From contig NZ_JOFH01000027.1 in NCBI RefSeq assembly GCF_000721235.1, forward strand, positions 124,001 to 188,000: a stretch of DNA of 64,000 bases. The letters are read 5' to 3'. Source of the DNA: Streptomyces olivaceus (GTDB lineage: Bacteria > Actinomycetota > Actinomycetes > Streptomycetales > Streptomycetaceae). The stretch's first letter is position 1. Every line of letters begins with the position of its first letter. The translations under genes were made by a program, and so were the position numbers. Positions 1 to 8,596 of this stretch are shown one piece after another. The notes under the pieces were generated by a model. It did no database searches. It saw only the letters and a program-made list of their open reading frames with translations, and was not told the DNA's origin.

Positions 1-18
1 GCCCTCGGCTATGTGCAT
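1..18 (-). CDS. cbiM: CbiM cobalt ECF transporter, first six codons only
   Basis: The window begins inside this gene. On the minus strand an ATG at 18-16 opens a frame reading MHIAEG before the edge. Proteins of the CbiM family, the substrate-capture membrane component of the cobalt/nickel energy-coupling-factor transporter, typically begin MHI(A/P)EG. A cobalamin riboswitch lies directly upstream on the same strand, the usual arrangement for cobalt uptake genes: uptake is shut off when B12 is plentiful. A purine-rich GAGAGGG stretch lies about 12 bases before the start. Six residues alone would be weak; the riboswitch makes the call reasonable. Confidence 0.7.
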
Positions 19-61
19 GGCTCAGCAGACCCTCTCCAGCACCTCGTGGATGGACGACGCG

Positions 62-280
62 CCTTGGCCGGTCTCCTGGCTTACGGGTACCACCGCCCGT
101 GCTCCGCCTTCCCGGACCGCAAGCGATCCAGTGGCTGCCCGCTGGGGCCTGTCGTCACCTTCCCGCCCGCCCTTCGGGCGGACGACGGGCATGTGACGAC
201 AGGCCCCGGGGCCGGAGCCGGACTTCCCGATTCACAGTGGCGAGGGCCGCACCGGCATCACACCGGTTTCCCGTTCACCA
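62..280 (-). ncRNA. Cobalamin (adenosylcobalamin) riboswitch, minus strand
   Basis: Read on the minus strand from about 278 to 66, the sequence has the landmarks of the B12 riboswitch in order: GGGAAACCGGTGTGATGCCG, then GCGG(C)CC(T)CGCCACTGT, a second GCCACTG, GGGAAGGCGGAGC, and the B12-box element GTAAGCCAGGAGACCGGCC near 85-66. Between the conserved parts is a long peripheral helix: a perfect 15-bp inverted repeat (145-159 with 193-208) enclosing a smaller CCGCCC-TTCG-GGCGG-type hairpin. The RNA ends about 45 bases before the cbiM start, so it probably controls translation initiation or early termination of that gene. Confidence 0.85.
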
Positions 281-331
281 AGGCGTGGCGACAGTAGTGC
301 GCCGCCGGGGGAGGGCACAAGGAGGCCTCCG

Positions 332-901
332 TCACCGTCCGCCTCGGCCGCCCCGTTCCGTGCGCCGGACCACCATGTCGCGCATCCGGGTGGTCAGCGC
401 CGTGGCGGCGGCCGTGAGGAAGACGAAGCTGTACGTGATCTGCAGCACGGTCACGACCCGCGCGGCCTGGCCCCGCGGGGTGATGTCGCCGTACCCGACG
501 GTGGCGAGCGTGACCACGGTGAAGTACAGCGCGTCGACCCGGGTGCGCAGGCCGCTGAACTCGCCCGGCTGCTTGGCCAGGGAGTAGTACGCGGCCGAGA
601 AGACGTGCACGGACAGGACGATCAGCAGGGAGATGACCACACCGGGGTGGCTGTCCGGACGGTCGACGAGCACGTGCCGGACCTGCCGGAGCAGCAGCAC
701 GGCCACGGCGGTCAGCAGCACGGTGAACACCACCCAGCTCAGCACGGGCCGCTGCGGGCCCAGGTGGTCGAGGGGAAGCAGGAAGTAGGCGGCGACGGTC
801 GCCGCCGCGATGCCGGTCCGAACGAGCCAGGGCCGGACGGCGCCCCACCCGGTCCGGGCGCCCGGAGCCCGGGGGCCGCCCGGTGCCCGGGGGCCGGTCA
901 C
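332..901 (-). CDS. Two-TM potassium channel family protein
   Basis: This 189-residue protein has three hydrophobic stretches: a TM near residues 24-42, a TM near 46-66, and a pore and inner helix region from about 80 to 165. The selectivity filter TVGYGD is perfect, in the context TLATVGYGDITP. It lacks a voltage sensor, RCK or cyclic-nucleotide domain, so it is a minimal Ion_trans_2 K+ channel that should form a tetramer in the membrane. The GTG start at 901 overlaps the stop of the chloride-channel gene (GTGA), so the two are translationally coupled. A longer in-frame reading extends upstream, but that part is antisense-type shadow under the ClC gene. Confidence 0.85.
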   Translation of the reverse strand: MTGPRAPGGPRAPGARTGWGAVRPWLVRTGIAAATVAAYFLLPLDHLGPQRPVLSWVVFTVLLTAVAVLLLRQVRHVLVDRPDSHPGVVISLLIVLSVHVFSAAYYSLAKQPGEFSGLRTRVDALYFTVVTLATVGYGDITPRGQAARVVTVLQITYSFVFLTAAATALTTRMRDMVVRRTERGGRGGR

Positions 902-2298
902 CGGGCCCCTCCCGGCGTCGCTGTCGGCCCTGCCGGTCCCGTCGGCCCCCTCGTCGGCGCCGCGCCCGCGGTGGGCGTCGCCCCCGCGTCCGGGCGGGTC
1001 CGGCGCACCAGTTGGGAGACGACGAAGGCGACGACCGACGCGACGACGATCAGCGGCATCTGGTCGTGGGCGTCCCGGCCGGTCAGCAGCACCGCCAGCA
1101 CCGCGCTGGCCAGCGGCAGCCCCGTGACCGCGGCCGCCGCCGACGAGATGCCGAGGGCGAGGGCCGGGGTCACGCCGAAGCCGGGGAGGCCGGAGCAGGC
1201 CAGGGCCGTCGCCGTGCCCAGCAGGACGGCCGGGAAGATCGGACCGCCGCGCAGACCGCCCAGTGCGACGGCCCAGGCCAGTCCCTTGCACGCGACCAGC
1301 GCCACCAGCGCGCCCACGGACCAGGCGTGCGGATCGGCGGCGAGCCGGGCGAGAGTGGCCTGCCCGGACAGCGCGGCCTCGGCCGGGGAACGGCCGGTGA
1401 TCAGCGCGTACGCGGCGAGGCAGACGCCGACCGCGGTGGCGCAGGCGACGGTGCGCGGGGCCGTGCGCTGCCGTGTCCAGGCGGCGGTGCGGTGCCCGAG
1501 CCCGCGGGCGAGCGTGACCAGTACGGCGATCAGGGCGGCCGCGGGCAGCCCCCACAGGAAGTCGCCCGCGTCCGGACCGGCGACGGGCGGCAGGTCGGGC
1601 AGGGCCAGCGCGCCGATCTCCAGACCGGTCCAGTGGCCGAAGCCGGTGAACACCAGGGCGCCCGCGGCGCTGGCCAGCAGGCACGGCAGCAGCAGCGCGA
1701 CCAGCCGCGCCCCGGCCAGACCCGCGCCCTCGACCAGCAGGACGGCCGCGGCCACCGGACCGCCGAGGATGGTGGAGATCGCGGCGGTGGAACCGGCCGT
1801 GGCGACGATCGCGCTCGCCCCCGGGTCCTTGCCCGCGCCCGCCCGCCGCACCGCCAGCAGGGCGAGCCCGCTGCCGACGGCCATGAGCGGCGCCTCGGGA
1901 CCCAGCACCACGCCGAGCGGCAGCGTGGCCAGCGCGGCGAGGACCGCGCCGGGCAGCTCCCGGGGTCCGACGGGCGCGCCGCCCAGCCCGTCGACCGGCA
2001 GGTGGCCGCCGCCGCCCGGCAGCCGCGTCACGATCGGCGCCAGGACCAGCCCGGCCAGGACGAGCGCGGGCAGCGGCCACCACCAGGGCGGGGCGGCGTA
2101 ACCGGCCGCCCCGGGCAGCGACGTCCACACCCAGTGCTGCAACGCGTGCTGGAGGCCGACGAAGAAGAAGCAGGCGAGCGCGACGGGCACGCCCAGCAGC
2201 ACGGAGAGCAGCAGCAGCCGCCGGTAGCCGGGACTGAGCAGGGTCTGCCGCAGTGACTGTTCGGCCCGGTCCGGCACCGCGTTCGCCGGGGCGGTCAC
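898..2298 (-). CDS. ClC-family chloride channel or Cl-/H+ antiporter
   Basis: This 466-residue polytopic protein has ClC signatures: a GPEAPL motif (the GREGP-type chloride-site element) near residue 135, a GSTAAISTILGGPVAA helix near 170, and GGPIFPAVLLG (the GxFxP site) near 350. There is no cytoplasmic CBS domain. The C-terminal 35 residues are Ala/Pro/Gly/Thr-rich and probably disordered. The GTG start at 2298 has a GGAGGG ribosome site four bases before it. It is the first gene of a two-gene unit with the K+ channel, which suggests joint control of anion and cation flux. Whether it is a channel or an exchanger cannot be read here. Confidence 0.85.
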   Translation of the reverse strand: MTAPANAVPDRAEQSLRQTLLSPGYRRLLLLSVLLGVPVALACFFFVGLQHALQHWVWTSLPGAAGYAAPPWWWPLPALVLAGLVLAPIVTRLPGGGGHLPVDGLGGAPVGPRELPGAVLAALATLPLGVVLGPEAPLMAVGSGLALLAVRRAGAGKDPGASAIVATAGSTAAISTILGGPVAAAVLLVEGAGLAGARLVALLLPCLLASAAGALVFTGFGHWTGLEIGALALPDLPPVAGPDAGDFLWGLPAAALIAVLVTLARGLGHRTAAWTRQRTAPRTVACATAVGVCLAAYALITGRSPAEAALSGQATLARLAADPHAWSVGALVALVACKGLAWAVALGGLRGGPIFPAVLLGTATALACSGLPGFGVTPALALGISSAAAAVTGLPLASAVLAVLLTGRDAHDQMPLIVVASVVAFVVSQLVRRTRPDAGATPTAGAAPTRGPTGPAGPTATPGGAR

Positions 2299-2377
2299 GG
2301 CACCCTCCGGCGCGCTCCCCGCACGAGCGGCGGCCCACTCGTCACGTGCCCTCCTTCGTCAGGCCGGCGGCCCCCGC

Positions 2378-2839
2378 TCAGGCGCGGGACGCGCTCTCCT
2401 GGCGGTTGGCCAGGGCCCAGATCACGAACACGTCGATGGCCATCATGATCACGGACCAGACGGGCGAGTACGGCAGGAACAGGAACTGCGCGACCAGGCT
2501 CAGCGAGGCGAGCACGATGCCCGCCGTCCGCGCCCAGGCCATGTCCTTCAGCAGCCCGTACCCGGTGGCGAACACCAGGGCTCCGAGGACGACGTGGACG
2601 ACGCCCCAGCCGGTGAGACTCATCTCGTAGACGTACGTGCCGATCCGGGCGTACACGTCGTCCTCGGCGATGGCCGCGATGCCCTGCAGGGCGGCGAGCG
2701 CGCCGCTCAGCAGCAGCAGTACGCCCGCGAAGACGACACCGCCCCGCACCCAGCCGTCGGAGCGGCCGGCCGGCCCGCCCGGCCAGGCGCCCTCGCCGCG
2801 GGAGGGCCGTCCGGGAGTGGGTTCGGCGTGCTGGCTCAT
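2378..2839 (-). CDS. DUF7144 family membrane protein
   Basis: A 153-residue protein with a hydrophilic Pro/Gly-rich N-terminus of about 35 residues and four predicted transmembrane helices (about 39-57, 76-96, 102-120, 124-142). The pattern of four helices with a short loop containing YxRIGTYVYE matches actinobacterial DUF7144 proteins as I remember them. Its function is unknown. ATG 2839 was chosen over a longer upstream reading because it has AGAGAGGA about nine bases before it and because hydrophobic protein sequence starts only afterwards. It lies 79 bases upstream of the ClC gene on the same strand and may be cotranscribed with it. Confidence 0.7.
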   Translation of the reverse strand: MSQHAEPTPGRPSRGEGAWPGGPAGRSDGWVRGGVVFAGVLLLLSGALAALQGIAAIAEDDVYARIGTYVYEMSLTGWGVVHVVLGALVFATGYGLLKDMAWARTAGIVLASLSLVAQFLFLPYSPVWSVIMMAIDVFVIWALANRQESASRA

Positions 2840-3269
2840 GTGGGGAGTCCTCTCTGCGTGTCCCCCCGGTACGGGACCTCGGCCCGCCGCCGCGGACGGC
2901 ACCGACAGGCCGTTTCGAGCCTGCGGCCCCCCGCACCCCCCGTCCACGCGAACCCGCCGGACGGGTGAGCCCCACGACACCCGCCCCTACCGCCCCCGGA
3001 CGCCGCGCAGCCTTCGGGCCAGGGCTGTCACGATCGCCGCCGAACCCGCGGCGGCCAGGACCGTGCCCGTCAGGGCCAGGGCCTTCGCGCGGTGTCCCGG
3101 AGCCTGCGGCCCGGCGCCCGGTGCGGTGGCGTGTGCGCTGCCCGCGGGGCGGGGCGCAATCGTCGGACACGGAGCGTCGCCGACCGTGTCGCAGTTGGGC
3201 CGAACGGGTGACTTGGCGTAAGAATTGGCTGGTGCAGGAAATGACGGCGAGTGAAATCGGGGGGAGCCG
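2840..3269. other. Intergenic stretch, no gene supported
   Basis: About 430 bases separate the minus-strand DUF7144 gene from the plus-strand sepF-like gene, so promoters for both should lie here. On the plus strand, a TTGGGC-like element near 3196 and TAAGAAT near 3220 could promote the sepF-like gene. The minus strand has a frame ending at 2987 whose last residues look like a sortase-type LAxTG tail, but no usable start codon was found in that frame (see rejected items). Confidence 0.4.
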
Positions 3270-3665
3270 GTGAACAGCCACGACGTCACCGATGAACAGT
3301 GGGAGGGGCTCGCCCAGGTCGTTCCGTTGCGCGGGCGCGACGCGTGGCCCTCGTCGGTCGGCCACCGGGCGATGCCGGAGGCGGCGACCGAGCACCGAAG
3401 GCGCTTCGTGGTGCTGCGGGTCAACGTGTTCGCGGACGCCCGCGAGGTCGCCGAGACCCTGATGGCGGGCATCCCGGTCCTCCTGGACCTGACCAGCGCC
3501 GAGGGCGACGTGGCCAAGCGGGTGCTGGACTTCAGTACGGGCGTCGTCTTCGGACTGGCCAACGGGATGCACCGGGTGGACCGCAACGTCTTCCTGCTGA
3601 CCCCGGCCGGCACCGAGGTGAACGGGCTGATGGAGGAGGGCTCGGTCGGGGTGCCCGGCGTGTGA
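3270..3665 (+). CDS. SepF-like cell-division protein (SflB type)
   Basis: A 131-residue protein whose core (residues about 46-118) is the SepF/YlmF domain: FADAREVAETLMAGIPVLLDL, then DVAKRVLDFSTGVVFGL and the terminal VFLLTP strand. SepF binds FtsZ and anchors it to the membrane. Streptomycetes carry one true sepF in the dcw cluster and two SepF-like paralogues (SflA, SflB) that affect Z-ring assembly and spore formation. This copy stands away from dcw genes, so it is a paralogue. From memory its position near the arginine deiminase genes resembles SCO5967 (sflB), but I cannot confirm that. It lacks a clear N-terminal amphipathic membrane helix. The GTG start is preceded by GGGGGGAG. Confidence 0.8.
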   Translation: MNSHDVTDEQWEGLAQVVPLRGRDAWPSSVGHRAMPEAATEHRRRFVVLRVNVFADAREVAETLMAGIPVLLDLTSAEGDVAKRVLDFSTGVVFGLANGMHRVDRNVFLLTPAGTEVNGLMEEGSVGVPGV

Positions 3666-3804
3666 GGCCCCGCCCGGTCCCGGCGTGCGAGGTCCGGTCC
3701 CGGTGTGCGAAGTTCCGCCCGTTTCCGGCGCGGTGGTCCCCCGATCGTAGGAACGCCGTCCAGGCGTAACGGTTCGCCGCGTTGCGGAGCCCTACCGTCC
3801 GCAT

Positions 3805-4968
3805 ATGGCAGCGTCACCCGCGTCACCCGCGTCGACGGCGTCCCTTCCACCGCTTTCGGACCGGCCCCGCGTCACGGAGCTGCGGCTGTCCGCCTACGCC
3901 GGGCACCGCGGCTCGGTGCTGCGGCTCGGGCCGCTCACCCTGCTCACCGGGCCCAGCGGCAGCGGCAAGACCAGCGCGCTGCGGGCGTACGACGCCCTGG
4001 CCCGGCTCGGCGGCGGCGCGGAGCTGGGCGCGGTGTTCGCCGATCCCGTCGCCTGCGTGCCCGAGCGGGCCAGACCCGACGCCCAGCACCGCCGGGGTTT
4101 CCGCATCGGCTGCACGGTGGACGGGGCCGAGGGCCCGGTCCACCTCGACGTGGCCGTGCAGGCGGAGCCCGAACTGCGTGTCGTCGGGGAGCGGCTGACG
4201 GCGGACGGCGTCGTGCTGCTCCAGACCGCCCTGCGCGACCCCGGCCGCCGCGCCGTGCAGGCGGCCTGGCACACGGCCGGTCCGGCGCCCGTGACCCGCG
4301 CCCCGCTGCCGGACGACCGGCTCGGCACGCCACTGCTGCCGCTCAGGGTGGCCGGCAAGACGGACGGGCAGCGCAGGGTGCTGGCGGCGGCCGAGCAGGT
4401 GGTGGTCGCGCTGCGCTCCGTCTTCGCCTGCGATCCGCGGCCCGGCCGGATGCGGGAGCCGGTGCCCACCGGCTCCGGACGCCTGCTCGGCGGCTGCGAC
4501 AACCTCGCCGACGTGCTGTGGCGCACCCGCGCCGAGTGCGGGCGGCGGCACGAGCAGTTCGTCGCGGCGGTGCGCGCCGGCTGCGCGGGCCCCGTCGCGG
4601 ACGTGCTGGCCGAACCGGTCGTCGGCGGTGTCGTCCGCGCGCTCCTCGACCGGGGGGACGGCGTCCGCACCGGGCTCGCCCGGCTGGGCTACGGCGAACT
4701 GCGCTACCTCGCCCTCGCGCTGGTGCTGTTCACCGGCCCCGGGGTGCTGGAGGGCGACCCGGCCGGCGAGGTGCCCGCCGCGCCGCAGACGCTCACGGTC
4801 CTCGCCGACGGCTTCGACCGCGGCCTGGACGTGCGCCAGCGCGCGGAACTCCTGGACCTCGCGGCGCGGATGTGCCACCGCGGCCACATCCGCTTCGTCG
4901 GGTCTCTCGCCGACGCCTCGTGGGCGGCGGGGACGGACGGTGTCACGGTGGTACACCTGAACGCGTGA
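3805..4968 (+). CDS. AAA-type P-loop ATPase
   Basis: A 387-residue protein with a perfect Walker A (GPSGSGKTS) at about residue 51 in the context LTLLTGPSGSGKTSALRAYD, like SMC/RecF/ABC-type ATPases. The middle is Arg-rich. The ABC-like tail has a glycine-tyrosine-rich element, GYGELRYLALALVLF, where a signature motif would sit, then LTVLADGFDRGLD resembling a Walker B strand, then HIRFVGSL. Its role is unknown. The start is probably leaderless: TACCGT (-10 type) lies six bases before ATG 3805 and no ribosome site is visible. Its stop overlaps the GTG of the MazG-like gene (GTGA), so the pair is coupled. Confidence 0.75.
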   Translation: MAASPASPASTASLPPLSDRPRVTELRLSAYAGHRGSVLRLGPLTLLTGPSGSGKTSALRAYDALARLGGGAELGAVFADPVACVPERARPDAQHRRGFRIGCTVDGAEGPVHLDVAVQAEPELRVVGERLTADGVVLLQTALRDPGRRAVQAAWHTAGPAPVTRAPLPDDRLGTPLLPLRVAGKTDGQRRVLAAAEQVVVALRSVFACDPRPGRMREPVPTGSGRLLGGCDNLADVLWRTRAECGRRHEQFVAAVRAGCAGPVADVLAEPVVGGVVRALLDRGDGVRTGLARLGYGELRYLALALVLFTGPGVLEGDPAGEVPAAPQTLTVLADGFDRGLDVRQRAELLDLAARMCHRGHIRFVGSLADASWAAGTDGVTVVHLNA

Positions 4969-5360
4969 CCGATCATTCTCCTGACCTCGTGGCCCTGCAG
5001 CGCAGGCTGGCCGAGTTCGCCGCCGCGCGGAACTGGCAGCCCTACCACACGCCTAAGAACCTCGCCGCCGCGCTGAGCGTCGAGGCGGGCGAACTCGTCG
5101 AGATCTTCCAGTGGCTGACGCCCGAGCAGTCCGCCCGGGTCATGGACGACCCCGGCTCCGCGCACCGGGTGCGGGACGAGGTCGCCGACGTGCTGGCGTA
5201 CCTCCTCCAGTTCTGCCAGGTGCTCGGCGTCGACCCGCTGGCCGCGTTGGAGGCGAAGATCGAGCGGAACGAGTCCAGGTTCCTCGTGCCGGACCCGCCG
5301 GAGGGCCCGGCCGTCGGGGCCGACGGGAGGGCCGAGGGGCCGAAGCGAACCGGAACCTGA
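4965..5360 (+). CDS. MazG-like nucleotide pyrophosphohydrolase
   Basis: A 131-residue all-alpha protein matching the dCTPase/RS21-C6 branch of the MazG superfamily. It has WQPYHTPKNLAAALSVEAGELVEIFQW (the EAGEL acidic metal-binding element, about residues 27-50) and DEVADVLAYLLQFC (the second acidic motif, about 70-83). The family hydrolyses non-canonical or excess dNTPs to the monophosphate and pyrophosphate, which cleanses the nucleotide pool. The C-terminal 25 residues are a disordered Gly/Glu-rich tail. The start GTG overlaps the stop of the ATPase gene, so the two are cotranslated. Pairing with an AAA ATPase is not one of the usual housekeeping contexts. Confidence 0.8.
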   Translation: MTDHSPDLVALQRRLAEFAAARNWQPYHTPKNLAAALSVEAGELVEIFQWLTPEQSARVMDDPGSAHRVRDEVADVLAYLLQFCQVLGVDPLAALEAKIERNESRFLVPDPPEGPAVGADGRAEGPKRTGT

Positions 5361-5538
5361 GGAGCCGAAGGCTCCGGTATCACTCTCCGGAGTCACCGGT
5401 CGATCAGGAGTCAACCTGGTGTCCGATAATTTCCGCCTTCCTCTAGCTTTTCGTCCCACACGCCTTCACTCTGGGTAGTGGACAACGGAGTTCGGGCGGA
5501 CGCGCCGCGAGCGCGTCGGAAACAGACGGGGGCAGCGC

Positions 5539-6009
5539 ATGGACGCTGTTCGGCTCATCGTGACGAGTGGGCGCGCCCTGGCCGCCGGCGGCCAGGTGCC
5601 GGACATCCTGACGGAGGTGTGGCAGGTGCAGGCCCTGGCGCAGGCGATCGGCAGCCGGCTGGCCGTCCACGGCCCGCCCGAACTGCGCGGCGAGGCCATC
5701 GGGTTGACCGAGCTGGCGGGCCGCGGCTGCGGAGTGCTGCACACTCCGCGGCTGGACCCCCGCGAGCTGCGCGCCGCCCAGCTCACCGAACTGGGCGACG
5801 CCCGCCAGGCGCTGATACGCCTGGGCACCCTGCTCGGCGAGACCGGCATAGCCCTCGTGGGAGTCGCCAGCGCCGCCGGCGACGAGGCCACGTACTGGCA
5901 GTGCATGGAGGCCATCGACGCCGCGGACGAGTCGCGGGACCGGGTCATGGAGATGCTGCGCAGACTGGCCGACCGCGACGCGGGATTACCGCAGCGGGCG
6001 GCGGGCTGA
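5539..6009 (+). CDS. DUF6099 family protein
   Basis: A 156-residue, mostly helical soluble protein beginning MDAVRLIVTSGRALA, with a central QVQALAQAIGSRLA segment. It resembles a streptomycete-restricted family I know as DUF6099. It has no catalytic motif, signal peptide or membrane helix. A weak GGGGCAGC lies before the ATG. The 178 bases upstream contain the AT-richest patch in the area (near 5420-5450, around TCCGATAATTTCCG), a likely promoter. Function is unknown. Confidence 0.65.
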   Translation: MDAVRLIVTSGRALAAGGQVPDILTEVWQVQALAQAIGSRLAVHGPPELRGEAIGLTELAGRGCGVLHTPRLDPRELRAAQLTELGDARQALIRLGTLLGETGIALVGVASAAGDEATYWQCMEAIDAADESRDRVMEMLRRLADRDAGLPQRAAG

Positions 6010-6027
6010 CCCGCGCCGCGCGGCACC

Positions 6028-6122
6028 GGCCGCCCGCGCACACCCGCCGGCCGCTCCGGCGCACACCCGCCGACCGCCCGCGCACACCCGCCGACCGGCT
6101 CGCGCGCACGCGCGGGCTGACC
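6028..6122. repeat. Short imperfect tandem repeats, GCGCACACCCGCCGACCG type
   Basis: Between the DUF6099 gene and the LLM oxidoreductase, the unit CGCGCACACCCGCCG(G/A)CCG occurs three to four times with small changes, and the flanks (TGACCCGCGC) also repeat. It is non-coding and of unknown role, probably slippage-derived. It could act as a weak terminator or spacer. Confidence 0.6.
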
Positions 6123-6199
6123 CGCGCAGACCCCGCGCGCCGCGGACGGGCGGTGCGGTGCGGTGTGGTGCGCCCGCGCCGAGCAGGCAGGATGGGGAC

Positions 6200-7123
6200 A
6201 TGGATCTCCGCATCTTCACCGAGCCCCAGCAGGGGGCCACCTACGACACCTTGCTCACCGTGGCCAAGGCCACCGAGGACCTGGGCTTCGACGCCTTCTT
6301 CCGCAGCGACCACTATCTCCGCATGGGTTCCGTCGACGGACTGCCCGGCCCCACCGACGCCTGGATCACCCTGGCCGGCCTCGCCCGTGAGACCAAGCGC
6401 ATCCGCCTCGGCACCCTGATGACCGCCGGTACCTTCCGGCTGCCCGGCGTCCTCGCCATCCAGGTCGCGCAGGTCGACCAGATGTCGGGCGGCCGCATCG
6501 AACTGGGCCTGGGCGCGGGCTGGTTCGAGGAGGAGCACAAGGCGTACGGCATCCCCTTCCCGAAGGAGAAGATCGGCCGCCTGGAGGAGCAGCTGGAGAT
6601 CGTCACCGGTCTCTGGGCCACCGAGGTCGGCAAGACCTTCGACTTCCACGGCACGTACTACGACCTCACCGAGTCGCCCGCGCTGCCCAAGCCCGCGCAG
6701 GCCAGGGTGCCCGTGCTCATCGGCGGCCACGGCGCCACCCGCACCCCGCGGCTGGCCGGCCGGTACGCCGACGAGTTCAACATGCCCTTCGCCTCCATCG
6801 AGGACACCGAGCGCCAGTTCGGCCGGGTGCGGGCCGCCGCCGAGGAGGCCGGCCGCCCGGCCGGCGCCCTCACCTACTCCAACGCCCTCGTCGCCTGCGT
6901 CGGCAAGGACGACGCCGAGGTGGCCCGCCGCGCCGCCGCCATCGGGCGCGAGGTCGACGACCTGAAGGCCAACGGCCTGGCCGGCTCCCCGGCCGAGGTC
7001 GTCGAGAAGATCGGCCGGTATGCCGAGGCCGGCGCCCAGCGGATCTACTTCCAGATCCTCGACCTCGACGACCTGGACCACCTGGAGCTGATCTCCTCCC
7101 GGGTGCAGTCGCAGCTGACCTGA
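6200..7123 (+). CDS. LLM-class F420-dependent oxidoreductase
   Basis: A 307-residue TIM-barrel protein of the luciferase-like monooxygenase superfamily. It has LGFDAFFRSDHYL near residue 28 (the conserved acidic/His strand), a TLMTAGTFRLPG turn near 74, GRIELGLGAGWFEEEHKAYG near 105 (the highly conserved G-x-GW element) and VPVLIGGHGATRTPRLAGRYAD near 172. F420-dependent streptomycete enzymes of this subgroup have the same length, but the substrate is unknown. ATG 6200 follows CAGGATGGGGAC; the same leader precedes the arginine deiminase gene, suggesting a leaderless transcript with CAGGAT as the -10 element. A strong bidirectional terminator follows. Confidence 0.85.
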   Translation: MDLRIFTEPQQGATYDTLLTVAKATEDLGFDAFFRSDHYLRMGSVDGLPGPTDAWITLAGLARETKRIRLGTLMTAGTFRLPGVLAIQVAQVDQMSGGRIELGLGAGWFEEEHKAYGIPFPKEKIGRLEEQLEIVTGLWATEVGKTFDFHGTYYDLTESPALPKPAQARVPVLIGGHGATRTPRLAGRYADEFNMPFASIEDTERQFGRVRAAAEEAGRPAGALTYSNALVACVGKDDAEVARRAAAIGREVDDLKANGLAGSPAEVVEKIGRYAEAGAQRIYFQILDLDDLDHLELISSRVQSQLT

Positions 7124-7143
7124 CACCGCGGCACCGTGATGCC

Positions 7144-7181
7144 GCGGAGCCCCCGGGGGGAGCGGGCCCCGGGGGCTCCGC
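7144..7181. terminator. Bidirectional intrinsic-type terminator hairpin
   Basis: A perfect 15-bp inverted repeat, GCGGAGCCCCCGGGG with CCCCGGGGGCTCCGC, around an eight-base loop. It sits between the convergent LLM oxidoreductase and antiporter genes. There is no U-tract, as is common in streptomycetes. Confidence 0.8.
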
Positions 7182-7243
7182 GCACCCGGCGCCCGTCCCG
7201 CCGTTCACCCGCCCGCGTCACTCGCCCGAGTCACCCGCCCGCG

Positions 7244-8596
7244 TCACTCGCCCTTTCCGGCCCCCTCGACACCGCCCTCGGCCGCGGCGTACGGCCGCAC
7301 GGCGGCGTCGGACGGCGGTGCCGCGGGGCGGTCGCGTACCGCCAGGCGGCGGGTCAGCACGAGGAACGGCTGGGTCAGCAGCGTCGTGGCGAGGGCCATG
7401 AAGACCAGGACCGTGTAGAGCGGGGCGCTGACCAGTCCCGCCTCCAGACCGGCGTTCAGGGCGATCAGCTCGGTGAGACCGCGCGCGCTGAGCAGCACAC
7501 CGACCGTGCGGGCGTCGTGCCGGTCCAGGCCGCCGAGCCGGGCCGCCACCTGCCCGCTGCCCACCTTCGTGACGACCGCCAGCACCGTCACCACCAGCAG
7601 CACCACCCAACCGGTGCCGGTCATGCTGTTCAGGGCCACGGACTGCCCGGAGAGCACGAAGAAGAACGGCAGCAGCAGGGAGCCGACCTCGTGCAGCGGG
7701 CGCAGCAGATCGGGGTCGAGCGTGCCGTCCTCCTCCCGGGGCGTCACCGCTCCGGCGAGCAGCGCCCCGAAGATCACGTGCAGTCCGAGCCAGTGCGTCA
7801 CCCAGGCGGACCCGAGGGCGAAGCCGATGAGCAGCGCCAGCCGCAGCGAGGGCTCCAGGCGGGTCCGCCACAGCAGCCGGCGCAGCACCGGCCGGGCCGC
7901 CAGCGCCATCAGGGTGACGAAGCCGACCGCGAGCGCCGCCCGCCACGGCCAGTACAGTGCCGTCTCGCCCGCGCCGCTGTTGAGCATGGCGCCCGCCAGC
8001 ACCGTCCAGCACACCGCGTCGAGGATGCCGGCCGCGGAGACCGCCACCACGCCCGGCACGGTACGGGTGAGGTTGTTCTCCCGCACGATCGCGGTCAGGA
8101 CGGGCACCGCCGTTATCGTCAGGGCGATGCCCGCGAACACCACCGCGGCGGGGGACAGCTCCCGGCCGCCGCCCAGGTCGCGCAGGGTGTCCCGGAACAG
8201 CAGCGCGGCGCCGCACCCCACCGCCATCGGCACCACGAACGACGCCAGTGCCACGGTGACCGAGACGCGCGCCCGGTCACCCAGGATCTTCAGGTCCAGC
8301 TCGTATCCCACCGCGAAGAGGAACACCACCAGGGAGAACTGGGAGAACCCGGTCAGCGCCGGCCCGATCGCCGCCGGGAAGAGGGCGTCGTACGCCTGCG
8401 GGGCGAGCGCGCCGAGGAGGGAGGGGCCGAGGGCGATGCCCGCCGCCAGCTGGCCCACGATGTAGGGCTGCCCGAGCCGCCGGGCCAGTCCGCCGCCCGC
8501 GTGTGCGGCGACCAGGATCAGCGCCGACGCGCCCACGAGGTGGGCGACCAGCGCGTCCGGACTCAATGATGCGGGACTCGCGGTAACGAAACTCAA
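7244..8596 (-). CDS. Cation/proton antiporter, CPA2 (KefB/Na_H_Exchanger) family
   Basis: A roughly 450-residue integral membrane protein with about twelve hydrophobic helices and the Na_H_Exchanger fold: [21 protein letters not shown] near the N-terminus, [12 protein letters not shown] in the middle and [15 protein letters not shown] later. It exchanges K+ or Na+ for protons. There is no TrkA-N/RCK domain, so regulation differs from full-length Kef. The start is uncertain. No ATG or GTG precedes the first helix close by; TTG 8596 has GGGGAGA about four bases upstream and is preferred, while a longer reading to 8686 adds about 30 implausible residues. It is divergent from arcA. Confidence 0.8.
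   Translation of the reverse strand: MSFVTASPASLSPDALVAHLVGASALILVAAHAGGGLARRLGQPYIVGQLAAGIALGPSLLGALAPQAYDALFPAAIGPALTGFSQFSLVVFLFAVGYELDLKILGDRARVSVTVALASFVVPMAVGCGAALLFRDTLRDLGGGRELSPAAVVFAGIALTITAVPVLTAIVRENNLTRTVPGVVAVSAAGILDAVCWTVLAGAMLNSGAGETALYWPWRAALAVGFVTLMALAARPVLRRLLWRTRLEPSLRLALLIGFALGSAWVTHWLGLHVIFGALLAGAVTPREEDGTLDPDLLRPLHEVGSLLLPFFFVLSGQSVALNSMTGTGWVVLLVVTVLAVVTKVGSGQVAARLGGLDRHDARTVGVLLSARGLTELIALNAGLEAGLVSAPLYTVLVFMALATTLLTQPFLVLTRRLAVRDRPAAPPSDAAVRPYAAAEGGVEGAGKGE

Noticed and set aside
145-208. Perfect 15-bp inverted repeat GGGGCCTGTCGTCAC/GTGACGACAGGCCCC considered as a transposon end or operator
   Set aside because: It fits as the peripheral helix of the cobalamin riboswitch. 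The shared TGACGACAG word near 20380, 32504 and 36940 is too short and differently placed to define one regulator site.
332-2338. Single 668-residue minus-strand protein covering both channel genes
   Set aside because: The N-terminal two thirds is a shadow of the ClC gene. The K+ channel begins at GTG 901, coupled to the ClC stop.
2987-3230. Minus-strand frame ending in an LALTG-hydrophobic-Arg tail resembling a sortase E signal
   Set aside because: No ATG, GTG, TTG or CTG start was found in frame at a sensible distance before the Cys-containing segment, and no ribosome site. It may be a gene remnant, but it cannot be supported as a gene.
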